A stretch of 64,000 bases of DNA from Chitinophaga sp. sic0106. Lineage in GTDB: Bacteria; Bacteroidota; Bacteroidia; Chitinophagales; Chitinophagaceae. The notes beneath the pieces are model-generated. The model worked only from the letters and a program-made list of their open reading frames with translations, had not been told where the DNA came from and searched no databases. This document shows positions 42,264 to 51,887 of this stretch, piece by piece. The stretch covers positions 62,001 to 126,000 of the forward strand of contig NZ_JAHUWJ010000020.1 of assembly GCF_019219075.1 (NCBI RefSeq), given 5' to 3'. The number at the start of each line of letters is the position of its first letter. Position 1 is the first letter of the stretch. A program made the translations under genes and the position numbers.

Positions 42264-45110
42264 ATGAAAAGACAATATATCAGCATATTATCCTTATCCC
42301 TGCTGGCCGCGTGGTCTAACGTGCACGCACAAACGACGGTGACGGACTCCGTAAAAGTATTGCAGACAGGGAGTAACAAAATGGTAGACCTGGGCATGCG
42401 CAGTGAAAAACAATGGCGCACCACAGCAGCTACCTATACCATCACCGGCGATGACCTGGCCCGCACTTCTGCGGCCAACCTGCTCAATGCCTTGCAGGGC
42501 CGCATTCCGGGGCTCACCGTGGTAACCGGCTCCGGTGAACCGGGCTACGATAACCCCGGCTTATACATCCGCGGAACCAGCAGCTGGAACCTGGGCGCCA
42601 ACCGCCTCGCCATCTACCTCGATGGTTTTCCGGTGGAAATAGGCGCACTTTCGCCATTGTCCGCTTTTGAAATTGAATCCGTAACCGTGTTGAAAGATGC
42701 CGCCGCCACCGCTATCTATGGTCTCCAGGGCGGAACAGGGGTACTGAGTGTACGCACTAAAAAAGGTAACCAGAGCGAGCGTATACAAATCACGGCGAAC
42801 GGCCGCTACAGCGTAGGCACGCCTATCCAGCTGCCGCAGGTGATGAACGCCTACGACTACACGCGGTTATATAACCAGGCACTGGCCAACGATGGCCTGC
42901 CGGCGAAATTCCCTAATCCGGACCTGTACAAAGCCACCAATGATCCCGTGCATCCAAATGTAAACTGGTACGACGAAGTGCTGCGGAAAATTTCTGTACT
43001 GCAGGATTATAACCTGACCTTCAGAGGAGGTACGGACAAAGCCCGCTACTTTGTACTGATGGGCTATACCGACTATGCCGGCATCTATAAAAATGCAGAC
43101 GCCATCGATGTGGACTATGGTACCAACGCCAAGTATAAACGGCTCAACCTCCGCGCCAACGTGGACTTACAGCTGAGCAAGAACCTTTCCGTAGGTGTAA
43201 ACCTCAGCGGTATCACCGAAGACAGGATTACGCCAAATGGCTTCAGTGCTTCCACTATCTTTAATAACCTGGGCCGTATTCCGGCGGCAGCCTTTCCGGT
43301 TAAAAACCCGGATGATACCTGGGGCGCCAATGGTGTATATGGGTTTAACCCGGTGCAGTTGCTGCAACAGAGCGGTTCCTATAACTCACATGCGCGCAAC
43401 CTCCAAACAGCGCTTAATATTACCGAGCGCCTCGATCAGTTTGTGCCGGGCTTGTCCCTCACTGGTTTGATATCTTTCAATAACCAATATATAGGTACTT
43501 ACCAGAAGATATTCACCGTGAGGTCCTACGAACTACTCAAGGATGTAAACGACCAGGCTATCCTGGACGGGAAGGGAAACTATACCTACAAAGCCTTCGG
43601 GGCTATCAGCCAAAGCATCAGTGATGGTGGTAACCAGCACTGGCAGCACAATACCGTGCAGGTGGGGCTGAACTATAACCGTGGTTTTGGTGCACATACT
43701 TTCTCTGGTGCCATTCAGGGAAGAAGAGAAAATTACACGCACGACGGGCAGGTATATGCCGTGCGTACACAGGGTCTGTTCGGTTATCTCACCTATGATT
43801 ACAATGGAAAATACATCGTGGATTTTTCCAGCAGCTACAGCGGTGCTGCTGATTTTGCACCCGGTAGCCAGTATGGATTCTTCCCTGCTGTAGGAGCAGG
43901 CTGGATACTCAGTAATGAGCAGTTTCTTAAAAATCAGAAATTTGTCAACTTCCTGAAACTCCGTGCTTCTTATGGTAAAACAGGTAATATCAATGAGGAC
44001 CAGCGCTTCCTGTTTGAAAAATGGGCAGTAGGTGGTAATGGTTGGTATACCGGGGCAGATGCAGGTACTAACCAGGCAGGCCGCCTCGAGGGGGCTAATC
44101 CCAACGCGGCTTTCACCTGGGAAGCAAAAACAGCCGTTAACTTTGGTGTGGAAGCGCAACTGCTGAATAATAAGCTGAGCTTTACGGCGGATGTGTTCCA
44201 CGAAAAAAGAACCGGTATCCTGCAGGCGCCGGCTTCCATTCCTACTTTTACCGGTTTCCGATTCCAGCGACTGAACGAAGGCGTGGCTGAAAACAAAGGC
44301 TTCGAAGCAGCACTGACCTTTAAGGATAAAGCAGGTGCATTCCAATACTATGCTGGTGCTACTGCTGCTTTTGCGAGAAACAAAATTATCAGCATGGCCC
44401 AGGAGGCGCAACCCGCGTCTTACCTGTATAACCAGGGCTACCGCATCGATCAGATGCGCGGGCTGCAGCAGGTGGGTTTCTACCAGCAGGGCGACTTCGA
44501 CGCCAACGGAGTGCTCAAGGAAGGGGTGGTGAAAACTTCCTATACCACGCCTAAGCCAGGCGACCTCAAATATGTGGACCAGGATGGAAATGGCGTCATC
44601 AACGATTATGATATCGTGCCGATGAAATATACCAAAATCCCGGAGCTTACGCTGGGCTTCAATCTTGGCTTTAAATACAAAGGATTTGATTTCGATGCAT
44701 TCGTTCAGGCAGTAATGAACCGTACCGTTTCACTGTTGGATGATGCATTCGATTATACACATCCATTTGTAAATAACAACAACATCACCGCGTTCTCCAA
44801 AAATGCATGGACGCCGGAAACAGCTGCTACGGCTACTTCGCCGCGACTCTCCACCCTGAATAACTCTAATAATAACATTAGGGCTGATTTCTGGATGAGA
44901 AACGGGAATTTCCTGAAGCTGCGCAGTGTAGAGTTGGGATATACGTTTCCGAAGAAAGGTTTCCTGAAGAAAATGAATACCATGCGGGTGTTCCTGATCG
45001 GCAATAACCTGTTTACAATTGACCAGCTGGATGACATGGAAGCGGAGCGTTTATCAATGGGCTATCCACTGATGAAATCTTACAGCTTTGGATTGAGCGC
45101 CAAATTCTAG
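42264..45110 (+). CDS. SusC-type TonB-dependent transporter (second), without N-terminal domain
   Basis: The protein has about 948 residues from the ATG at 42264; the longer frame overlaps the SusD end. It has a signal peptide (MKRQYISILSLS to VHAQ). The mature protein lacks the carboxypeptidase-regulatory-like domain and goes straight to a short N-terminus and the plug. Plug and barrel blocks are NLLNALQGRIPGLTVVTGSG, YIRGTSSWNLGANRLAIYLDG, VTVLKDAAATAIYGLQGGTGVL and an ending GLSAKF. The plug reads GLQGG where most have GxRGA. It pairs with the next SusD and belongs to the same operon. Confidence 0.94.
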   Translation: MKRQYISILSLSLLAAWSNVHAQTTVTDSVKVLQTGSNKMVDLGMRSEKQWRTTAATYTITGDDLARTSAANLLNALQGRIPGLTVVTGSGEPGYDNPGLYIRGTSSWNLGANRLAIYLDGFPVEIGALSPLSAFEIESVTVLKDAAATAIYGLQGGTGVLSVRTKKGNQSERIQITANGRYSVGTPIQLPQVMNAYDYTRLYNQALANDGLPAKFPNPDLYKATNDPVHPNVNWYDEVLRKISVLQDYNLTFRGGTDKARYFVLMGYTDYAGIYKNADAIDVDYGTNAKYKRLNLRANVDLQLSKNLSVGVNLSGITEDRITPNGFSASTIFNNLGRIPAAAFPVKNPDDTWGANGVYGFNPVQLLQQSGSYNSHARNLQTALNITERLDQFVPGLSLTGLISFNNQYIGTYQKIFTVRSYELLKDVNDQAILDGKGNYTYKAFGAISQSISDGGNQHWQHNTVQVGLNYNRGFGAHTFSGAIQGRRENYTHDGQVYAVRTQGLFGYLTYDYNGKYIVDFSSSYSGAADFAPGSQYGFFPAVGAGWILSNEQFLKNQKFVNFLKLRASYGKTGNINEDQRFLFEKWAVGGNGWYTGADAGTNQAGRLEGANPNAAFTWEAKTAVNFGVEAQLLNNKLSFTADVFHEKRTGILQAPASIPTFTGFRFQRLNEGVAENKGFEAALTFKDKAGAFQYYAGATAAFARNKIISMAQEAQPASYLYNQGYRIDQMRGLQQVGFYQQGDFDANGVLKEGVVKTSYTTPKPGDLKYVDQDGNGVINDYDIVPMKYTKIPELTLGFNLGFKYKGFDFDAFVQAVMNRTVSLLDDAFDYTHPFVNNNNITAFSKNAWTPETAATATSPRLSTLNNSNNNIRADFWMRNGNFLKLRSVELGYTFPKKGFLKKMNTMRVFLIGNNLFTIDQLDDMEAERLSMGYPLMKSYSFGLSAKF

Positions 45111-45131
45111 TACCGATAAAATTACCGGCAA

Positions 45132-46850
45132 ATGAAAAAAATTTCCATCATTATAATGGCAGCGGCAGGCCTGTTTTTCAGCGCTTGTCAGAAAGACTTC
45201 CTGAATGTAAAGAAGATCGACGCCAACATACCTGTTGACTTACTGTACTCCAACTATCCGTACTACCAGAGTGCCGTATTTAATGCTTATTCTTACCTGC
45301 CCGATGGTTTGGGCAGAATCATGAATATGGAAGGGGCATCCGATTTTGCGGAGTTCACCAGTGTGGGCGACTTCTCGCAATATTTTAACCTGGGTATCTG
45401 GAACCAGTATATTAATCCGGATGACGTGTGGTATAACAGCTTCCAGGGCATACGCCAGGCAAACCTGGTCCTGAAAAATAAGCCGATGGTGAGTTTGCAG
45501 TATAAGCTGGACCGCATTATTGGTACGGACAGTACCGACTACAAAAACTCCGTAGCCTGGCTCAACTCTTCCGAAGGAGGTATGTATTTTCTGAAGGCCT
45601 TCTATTACTTTGAGTTGGTGAAACGCTATGGCGGCGTGCCTATCATGGATACGGCGCTGGATTACAACAATCCGGGCAGCTATGAAAATATGCAGCGCAG
45701 CACGCTGGATGAATGCATTAAATACATTGTGAGCCTATGCGATAAAGCCGCTAAGATAGTACCGATAGCCTCCGGCAACGGGTATGATCAGGGGCTGGTA
45801 TTGCGTGGTGCCGTACTTGCGTTGAAATCAAAGGTTTTGTTGTACGCAGCCAGCCCGTTGTTTAAAGATGCGGGTGCTACCGCTACCTGGGAAGCTGCTG
45901 CCGCGGCGGCTAACGAGGTGATTGCCTTGAAAATTTATTCACTGGAAGGTAATTACAAAACCATTTTTGGTGCTGGCAACGTGAGTTCTAAAGAGGCTAT
46001 TTTTTACAAGCGCTATGGTGCTTCCAACTTCTTTGAATTTGCGAACTATCCGATTGCCTTCCAGGGTAGTAATGGTTTAAGTATGACGCCCACGCAAAAT
46101 TATGCGGACGAGTTTGAGGTTGTCACCCGCGACGGGGCGGGTAATCCGGTTAGTTCCGAGCCTTTCAGCTGGAGTAATCCCGCACATGTGGCTAATCCGT
46201 ATGCCAACCGTGATCCGCGTTTGGATTCCACTACCTACCACAATGGTTCCCGTTTCGTAGGCTTTGCTACCAGTACTATAGAAACGTTTACCGGCGGTAG
46301 CAGTGGTTTACCAAAGCAGAATGCCTCTAAAACAGGCTATTATCTCGCTAAATATGTAAACCCTACCATCAACCTGAACAATGGCGGTAGCGGTACTACC
46401 ACGGCACATGCGTTTATGTATTTCCGTTATGCGGAGGTACTCCTGAACTATGCCGAAGCAATGTTCAACGCTTATGGCGCCACCGGTGATCCGCAGTTAT
46501 ATGGTATGACCGCGCTGCAGGCCATCAATGCCGTGAGAGGCCGTTCCAGCGTGAAAATGCCGGCTTACACTGCGGGTAATCTTACCGCAGCTGCCATTCA
46601 GCATGAGCGTGCAGTGGAACTGGGCATGGAAGGCCACCGCTTCTGGGATGTACGTCGTTACAAGAAAGGAGTGGAGGTGTTAAATACGCCCGTATATAGA
46701 ATCCTGATCACTAAGAACGGTAATGCTTTTACGTATGAGCGTGTGAAGCTGGAGGATAGAGTATATCAGTCAAAGATGGATTGGTATCCGATTCCACAGC
46801 CAGAAATTACACGTACCGGCTGGAAACAAAATGATGGCTGGGGGCAATAA
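45132..46850 (+). CDS. SusD-type outer-membrane lipoprotein (second)
   Basis: The protein has 572 residues. It is a lipoprotein with lipobox FFSAC (Cys19), then the typical YNSFQGIRQANLVLKNKP, MYFLKAFYYFELVKRYGGVPI, KSKVLLYAASPLF, FMYFRYAEVLLNYAEAM and HERAVELGMEGHRFWDVRRY. It ends with PIPQPEITRTGWKQNDGW, the usual SusD tail. The ligand is unknown. It completes the operon of two SusCD pairs and is followed by a strong terminator. No glycosidase directly follows. Confidence 0.95.
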   Translation: MKKISIIIMAAAGLFFSACQKDFLNVKKIDANIPVDLLYSNYPYYQSAVFNAYSYLPDGLGRIMNMEGASDFAEFTSVGDFSQYFNLGIWNQYINPDDVWYNSFQGIRQANLVLKNKPMVSLQYKLDRIIGTDSTDYKNSVAWLNSSEGGMYFLKAFYYFELVKRYGGVPIMDTALDYNNPGSYENMQRSTLDECIKYIVSLCDKAAKIVPIASGNGYDQGLVLRGAVLALKSKVLLYAASPLFKDAGATATWEAAAAAANEVIALKIYSLEGNYKTIFGAGNVSSKEAIFYKRYGASNFFEFANYPIAFQGSNGLSMTPTQNYADEFEVVTRDGAGNPVSSEPFSWSNPAHVANPYANRDPRLDSTTYHNGSRFVGFATSTIETFTGGSSGLPKQNASKTGYYLAKYVNPTINLNNGGSGTTTAHAFMYFRYAEVLLNYAEAMFNAYGATGDPQLYGMTALQAINAVRGRSSVKMPAYTAGNLTAAAIQHERAVELGMEGHRFWDVRRYKKGVEVLNTPVYRILITKNGNAFTYERVKLEDRVYQSKMDWYPIPQPEITRTGWKQNDGWGQ

Positions 46851-46887
46851 ACTTTTTGTTGATTTGTACCGATATATGTAAAGGATA

Positions 46888-46915
46888 GGTCCCGCGTCTG
46901 CGGGACCTTTTTTTA
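46888..46915 (+). terminator. Terminator of the SusCD operon
   Basis: GGTCCCGC pairs with GCGGGACC over GTCT, followed by eight T. A second small dyad, AGCCGCCG-CGCA-CGGCGGCT, lies at about 46930-46949. Confidence 0.92.
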
Positions 46916-46994
46916 TGCTTTTTGCCCTTAGGGAAAATAGCCGCCGCGCACGGCGGCTCCATCCGGCTGACACCGAAGGTATCAGTAATGCAAA

Positions 46995-48065
46995 TTATAT
47001 ATTAGGATCTGATGGCGATAAAAACTTAAACGCCGGCGTATTCACGAATGACTTCACCGCATTACCTGCGTAGGTTTCACCTTTAGTTAATCCCAGTTTT
47101 TTCACCGGTGCTTTCTCTCCAAAATCCACATCTTTAAAATTCACCCAGAAAGTATTTGGTGTCAGTGCAGTTTCAAAGAAGTACACCAGGTTTTTCTGGT
47201 CTGAAACGCAGCGCCAGCGGGTAGTGGAGATGTTAGGCTGGTTTTCTGTACTGATACCATAAGGCACAGAGCAGTTGCGCACTACGCTGAATACACTGGC
47301 CACACCTATACGCTGGTCGGCGGTTTTAGGAATAGCGCCGATGTAGAAGGACGCGCGTACGAAGCGGTCCGCTGCGCGGTTAGTACCTGGCAGCATGGTG
47401 GTGCCGCCAATTTCTTTCCAGTATTCATTCAGGGCCAGTTGTTTGTCGAAGGTGGGGGAGTTGGTCATCACATCATAAGATGGATCTTCATGTATAATCA
47501 GTTTTCCGTTGAGATATTCAAGTACGGCGTTATCGCCGGTGGCATCGGAAATCGACAGGTGCAGGGTGGCCAGGCGGTCTTCCCCGGGCGTTTTATCCGT
47601 TACCACTGTGAATTTTTCTTTTCTCATTTCTGCCACGGCTTCTTTAACGGTGGAGAAGTTGTCCAGCATATATTGTACCCATCCGGCGATAGATAGTCCG
47701 GGTTTTGATTTATCCCATTTTGGATATTCCGATTCCACCAACCAGAGGAGGTTGGCTACAAAGCCTTTTTCGTTCATCCCATCGGTGCTGCAGATGTCGT
47801 AGGCGGCGGCTACCACGCTGCCGTACTTCGATGTCCATTTGATGGTGTTAGCGCCGGTGGCGCCGTCGCGCTGCATGCCTCGGGGGAATATCCAGAGGTT
47901 AGTTTCGATATCATTTTTCCAGTCCATGGATCTGCCGGTGAGGATAAGGCCATCCAGGCCCTTATACATAACGCGGGTGCAGGCGTTGCCCGGGGTATAG
48001 GAAGACAGGAAGGCCGCCAGTACAATGGCTGTAAAAATGGTGGTTTTCACTAGTTTTCGGATCAT
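46995..48065 (-). CDS. Choloylglycine hydrolase/penicillin V acylase-family amidohydrolase
   Basis: The protein has 356 residues. Signal cleavage after NA at residue 28 would expose Cys29 (CTRVMYKGLDG) as the N-terminal nucleophile of an Ntn hydrolase. Typical following motifs are ILTGRSMDWKNDIETNLWIFPRG, YDICSTDGMNEKGFVANLLWL and TLHLSISDATGDNAVLEY. The family hydrolyses amide bonds in bile salts, penicillin V or N-acyl homoserine lactones, and Bacteroidota members are periplasmic. Bile acids are unlikely in a soil-type genome, so an N-acyl amide such as a quorum signal is possible. It lies convergent to the SusCD operon. Confidence 0.88.
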   Translation of the reverse strand: MIRKLVKTTIFTAIVLAAFLSSYTPGNACTRVMYKGLDGLILTGRSMDWKNDIETNLWIFPRGMQRDGATGANTIKWTSKYGSVVAAAYDICSTDGMNEKGFVANLLWLVESEYPKWDKSKPGLSIAGWVQYMLDNFSTVKEAVAEMRKEKFTVVTDKTPGEDRLATLHLSISDATGDNAVLEYLNGKLIIHEDPSYDVMTNSPTFDKQLALNEYWKEIGGTTMLPGTNRAADRFVRASFYIGAIPKTADQRIGVASVFSVVRNCSVPYGISTENQPNISTTRWRCVSDQKNLVYFFETALTPNTFWVNFKDVDFGEKAPVKKLGLTKGETYAGNAVKSFVNTPAFKFLSPSDPNI

Positions 48066-48324
48066 AATGTAGGTTTAATCTCTTTTTATGAACATCATTT
48101 CCGGCAAATAGTTGAGGTGGGTATATTAATTTACCAGGGAGATGTTAACCGCGCGTGGAAGGGTGGTATCGCTAAAAAAATAGTGACATTGGTTAAACAA
48201 TCAACCGTTTCTGCTGTTATAAACCTTATCGTAAACAGAACACCGTCTTTACTTGGTATAGCAATATTTAGCATCATCATCTCTTATCCGTATCTATTTC
48301 ACTGAACGTAAAAATCAGTTAACC

Positions 48325-49380
48325 ATGTTACAAAGGTATTTTTTGCTGATACCTGCATTGGCTTGTCTGTATGCCTGTGACCATAGCCAGGCAACGAGTA
48401 CCACCAAAGCTATCACCACTGCGGCCATCTCCGCGGCAGATGCTGTCAAGGGAATGGTGTTGGTAAAAGGGGATGTGTTCATGATGGGCACAGATGATCC
48501 TAAGTCGTACCTCGCAGAACGGCCGGCACATCAGGTTAAGGTGCATGATTTTTATATCGATGCAACCGAAGTGACTAACAGGCAATTCAAAAAATTTGTG
48601 GATGCTACCGGCTATAAAACCGTTGCCGAGCGCAAGCCCAAGTGGGAAGACCTGAAGCAGCAGCTGCCTCCGGGCACGGCCCAGATTCCTGACGACGAGC
48701 TGGTGCCGGGCAGTATGGTGTTTGTAGCACCGGACCGTCCCGTAAATAAGGCCAATATATCCAACTGGTGGCAATGGGTGCCGGGTGCAGACTGGCAACA
48801 CCCGGAGGGTCCTGGTAGCAATATTGAGGGAAGATGGGATCATCCAGTTGTGCATGTGGCCTGGGAAGATGCTAATGCCTACGCCAAGTGGGCCGGCAAG
48901 CGACTCCCTACCGAGGCAGAATGGGAATATGCTGCCAGAGGCGGCCTCGTGGAAAAACGGTACGCCTGGGGCGACGATTTCACTCCCGGCAATAAATACA
49001 TGGCCAATACTTTCCAGGGCAGCTTCCCGGACAAAAACGACCAGGCCGACGGTTACGCCATTACCGCGCCCGTGGCTTCCTATCCGGCAAATGGTTATGG
49101 CCTGTATGATATGATCGGCAACGTATGGGAATGGACCGCCGACTGGTATGATGTGGATGAATATAAGTCTCTGGCGCATCAACTCTCTGAAGATCCAAAA
49201 GGTCCTGATAAATGGCATAACCCCGAAGATCCTTACGCCATCCAGCGCGTTACCAAAGGAGGATCATTTCTTTGTGCCAATGATTATTGTATTAACTACC
49301 GCCCCAGCGCCAGAAGAGGCACTGCATTTGATTCCGGCGCCTCGCATATTGGCTTCCGTTGTGTAAAGGATAAGAAATAA
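48325..49380 (+). CDS. Formylglycine-generating enzyme (FGE), lipoprotein
   Basis: The protein has 351 residues. Lipobox LYAC (Cys18) makes it an exported lipoprotein. The FGE-sulfatase domain is complete, with MVLVKGDVFMMGTDD, DATEVTNRQFKKFVDATG and LPTEAEWEYAARGG. It continues with GLYDMIGNVWEWTADWY and VTKGGSFLCANDYCINYRPSAR. Cys317 and Cys322 are five residues apart, as in human FGE (336 and 341), so this is a likely active copper-dependent enzyme rather than a cysteine-less FGE-like protein. It would turn the sulfatase cysteine into formylglycine. A sulfatase with the C-x-A-x-R motif is encoded at 5804. Confidence 0.93.
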   Translation: MLQRYFLLIPALACLYACDHSQATSTTKAITTAAISAADAVKGMVLVKGDVFMMGTDDPKSYLAERPAHQVKVHDFYIDATEVTNRQFKKFVDATGYKTVAERKPKWEDLKQQLPPGTAQIPDDELVPGSMVFVAPDRPVNKANISNWWQWVPGADWQHPEGPGSNIEGRWDHPVVHVAWEDANAYAKWAGKRLPTEAEWEYAARGGLVEKRYAWGDDFTPGNKYMANTFQGSFPDKNDQADGYAITAPVASYPANGYGLYDMIGNVWEWTADWYDVDEYKSLAHQLSEDPKGPDKWHNPEDPYAIQRVTKGGSFLCANDYCINYRPSARRGTAFDSGASHIGFRCVKDKK

Positions 49381-49400
49381 TTATTTAACCCCTATAAAAT

Positions 49401-49437
49401 AAAGGTTCCGCAAAATATCGCGGAACCTTTCTATTTT
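49401..49437 (+). terminator. Terminator of the FGE gene
   Basis: AAAGGTTCCGC pairs with GCGGAACCTTT over an 8-base loop, then CTATTTT. It may also serve the convergent lipoprotein gene. Confidence 0.8.
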
Positions 49438-49466
49438 CAAAACTAATCGCCTGGAGTAAGAGGTTA

Positions 49467-50432
49467 TTACCATACTACCACAGTATCCCTGGTCCAGGAA
49501 AATTCCTTAAAATCCAGCTTCACCGGCACGCCATCCTCTTCTGGTTTAGTTACCTGTATAGTGGTTAATGTATTGCGTTTGGGGTTTACCCATTTGGCGC
49601 CCAGTGGCACCGTTTGGCCATCCGGCTTTGTCCAGGAGAGGCTTACATATACACGCTCTGTAAATTCATACAGAATTTTATAAATATCAGCTGAATATAG
49701 ATACTCGGTTTGTGCCGCAGTAGCTACCGGCAACGATTTTGGAGCGGACACTCCACCGTAGTCTACATTCAACGTACCTCCCGGGAAACCAATTGGCTCA
49801 AACTTGAATCCGTAGGTAGTACGGCGCATAGGTATAGTTAGTGTAGACAATCCACTGTCACCGGGATAGCCCTGGTATTCGCAATAGAAAATATCCAGTT
49901 CTGAATTTTTGTACCGCACCTTATTAATAGTATCGGTGGCTACACTAAAGTAACTGAGGCTATCCAGAAAATCGTATTTAATGGTATAAAGTCCGAGTGT
50001 ATCCCTGGTGATCCTATAATTATTGAATCTTTGAATAGGACGGTCAAAGTAGGTGAGGTTGGCGGAGTCGCCCTGCCATAATCCCAGGCTGGAGCCACGT
50101 CTGATGGCTGCTACCTGCATTTTGTAGTAGATGCCTTTGGGGATTTCTATGGAATCCAGTCGCCTTACAATCCCCTGGGCAAAAGGTTGCCAGTTATTAA
50201 TACGGATGTCAACTACGTACAGCACACTGTCGGGCGTTATACGTGCGTTGCCGGCCTGGCCAAGTGGGGATTCTACCACTACCAGGTCACCGGACAATTT
50301 GAGGCTGATCTTTTGTGTTGCCCCGTTCCAGGCGGCAGGAACTTTTTCAGGACTGGCCGGGGATTTAGTACAGGCATAGCATGTGATTATCAGGATCAAT
50401 GATCCGATTACATTCAATAGGTTTTTTTTCAT
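49467..50432 (-). CDS. Lipoprotein of unknown function
   Basis: The protein has about 321 residues from the ATG at 50432. The signal peptide ends in lipobox CYAC (MKKNLLNVIG to ITCYAC). The mature part is rich in beta strands (KISLKLSGDLVVVESPLG, VLYVVDIRINNWQPF, YCEYQGYPGDSGLSTLTIPM) and is predicted to be surface or periplasmic. It resembles the many outer-membrane lipoproteins of Bacteroidota, perhaps a fimbrillin- or SusF-like fold, but I cannot assign a family. It follows the serine-hydrolase gene on the minus strand after a hairpin, so it probably has its own promoter. Confidence 0.75.
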   Translation of the reverse strand: MKKNLLNVIGSLILIITCYACTKSPASPEKVPAAWNGATQKISLKLSGDLVVVESPLGQAGNARITPDSVLYVVDIRINNWQPFAQGIVRRLDSIEIPKGIYYKMQVAAIRRGSSLGLWQGDSANLTYFDRPIQRFNNYRITRDTLGLYTIKYDFLDSLSYFSVATDTINKVRYKNSELDIFYCEYQGYPGDSGLSTLTIPMRRTTYGFKFEPIGFPGGTLNVDYGGVSAPKSLPVATAAQTEYLYSADIYKILYEFTERVYVSLSWTKPDGQTVPLGAKWVNPKRNTLTTIQVTKPEEDGVPVKLDFKEFSWTRDTVVVW

Positions 50433-50540
50433 GTAAGAGGTGAGTTTAATAAGAATTTTGGTTACAAACAATCTTGCCTATTCGGCTATCCAAATATATA
50501 TTGAAATGAGGGGTAAGGGAAATATATTTTTAGGTAGATA

Positions 50541-50578
50541 AGAAGTTGATGCGAAGTCATTGTTTCGCATCAACTTCT
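50541..50578 (-). terminator. Hairpin after the serine hydrolase gene
   Basis: A 15-bp perfect stem (AGAAGTTGATGCGAA with TTCGCATCAACTTCT) with an 8-base loop is followed on the minus strand by TATCTACC, only weakly U-rich. It lies seven bases after the gene's stop. Confidence 0.65.
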
Positions 50579-50584
50579 GTGCAA

Positions 50585-51778
50585 TTACTTTGGAAAAGCA
50601 TCGAGCAACAATCCCACCATATCGCCAATCGCCTTGCTGTCTATCCATCGGATAACAGCCACCAGCTGGTGTTCCGGGTCTACATAAATAATATTGGCGC
50701 CATTACCGATATGTATAAAGGCAGATGCCGGTGCTTTGGCAGCCAGCTTGTGATCTGTATTTAAAAACCAGTTCATATAGCCGTAGCCGTTATTAGCTTT
50801 GGTAGGGGTGAGCGACTGACTTACCCAGTCATCAGAGAGTAGCCGGCGGCCGTTCCACACCCCCCGGTGAAGCGTGAGTAAACCATAGCGGGCCATATCG
50901 TATGCATTGATGTACATACCGCCTCCCCAGTGGCCACCACCGCTTACGGATTGTACAGGCTGCCCGTCCAGTACGATCCATGCGTTATCGTAGCCCATCC
51001 ATCTCCAGGTGGAGGAGGCACCTATCGGGTCCATAATGGTTGTTTTCAGCACCTGAGGTAAAGGCTTTCGCCATACGTTGGTGGCAGCCAGCGCCAGTGC
51101 ATTCACGCGAACATCATTGTATTTCCACACTGATCCTGGCTCATGCCTGGCTCTGTTTTTCCAGGTAGCAAAGTTGCTGTCGGGGCGGTCCGCCCAGTCA
51201 GGCTTGCCCCAGAGGGTGCCTTCCCAGTCGCTGGTTTGGCGCAGCATCACGTCCCAGGTGAGCCTGCGGTTATGTGCAGATACAAAAGGGGTGATCACCT
51301 CGGAGGCCTGCCCGGGATGGTATACTTCGATGGGTGGTACATAATGGGCTACGGTGTCGTATACACTGCGGATCAGTCCACTGTCTACTGCTACGCCTAC
51401 TACGGCCGACAAAAAGCTCTTCGTGACGCTGTTAGTAATATCTATCCTGGCCGGTTGCCCCCATGCTGCAATAATGTATCCCTTATAGATGATCAGTCCG
51501 GAAGGATCGGCCCGGTCAATCAACGCACCCACAGGCTCGCTGTAGGGCTCCTTCCCGAACGATTGCCACTGTGCCGAATCCATGTTTCTGCTCTGCTTCG
51601 ACTCATGTGCGATCGCGTATTGGATGGCAGCATCCAGTTTATCGGATGAAATACCTAACGCCGCGGGGGTACGGTGTTCCCAGCTGCCGGCAGGAGGGAA
51701 GTATGGCTTTGGCGCCTTCTGCTGGGCATGCACCGCCAGGGCAGTTAATAGTATACTATGCAGGATCAGTTTCTTCAT
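50585..51778 (-). CDS. Beta-lactamase-fold serine hydrolase (class C type)
   Basis: The protein has 397 residues from the ATG at 51778. A signal peptide precedes a serine hydrolase of the beta-lactamase/esterase EstB group. The S-x-x-K is in TNSVTKSFLSAVVG and the Y-x-N in VWKYNDVRVNAL, followed by GGHWGGGMYINAYDMARYGLL, typical of this group. Known relatives include esterases, D-aminopeptidases and penicillin-binding proteins. True cephalosporinase activity cannot be claimed. It is divergent from the Gfo/Idh gene. Confidence 0.87.
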   Translation of the reverse strand: MKKLILHSILLTALAVHAQQKAPKPYFPPAGSWEHRTPAALGISSDKLDAAIQYAIAHESKQSRNMDSAQWQSFGKEPYSEPVGALIDRADPSGLIIYKGYIIAAWGQPARIDITNSVTKSFLSAVVGVAVDSGLIRSVYDTVAHYVPPIEVYHPGQASEVITPFVSAHNRRLTWDVMLRQTSDWEGTLWGKPDWADRPDSNFATWKNRARHEPGSVWKYNDVRVNALALAATNVWRKPLPQVLKTTIMDPIGASSTWRWMGYDNAWIVLDGQPVQSVSGGGHWGGGMYINAYDMARYGLLTLHRGVWNGRRLLSDDWVSQSLTPTKANNGYGYMNWFLNTDHKLAAKAPASAFIHIGNGANIIYVDPEHQLVAVIRWIDSKAIGDMVGLLLDAFPK

Positions 51779-51887
51779 ACCAATAAAAGTAAAAGATTGT
51801 TGAAAGCAAAACAAGCAGGTGAAGCTCATCCATTTTAATTCAACTGTTTTTTTTGTATTATTAATCTTTAACTATCCATTCCACATT

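Noticed and set aside
46995..48065. Calling the Ntn enzyme a bile salt hydrolase.
   Set aside because: The family includes penicillin acylases and acyl-homoserine-lactone acylases, and the genome context is not enteric.
50585..51778. Calling the serine hydrolase a true beta-lactamase.
   Set aside because: The S-x-x-K and Y-x-N motifs are shared with esterases and peptidases, and no class C K-T-G region is clear.
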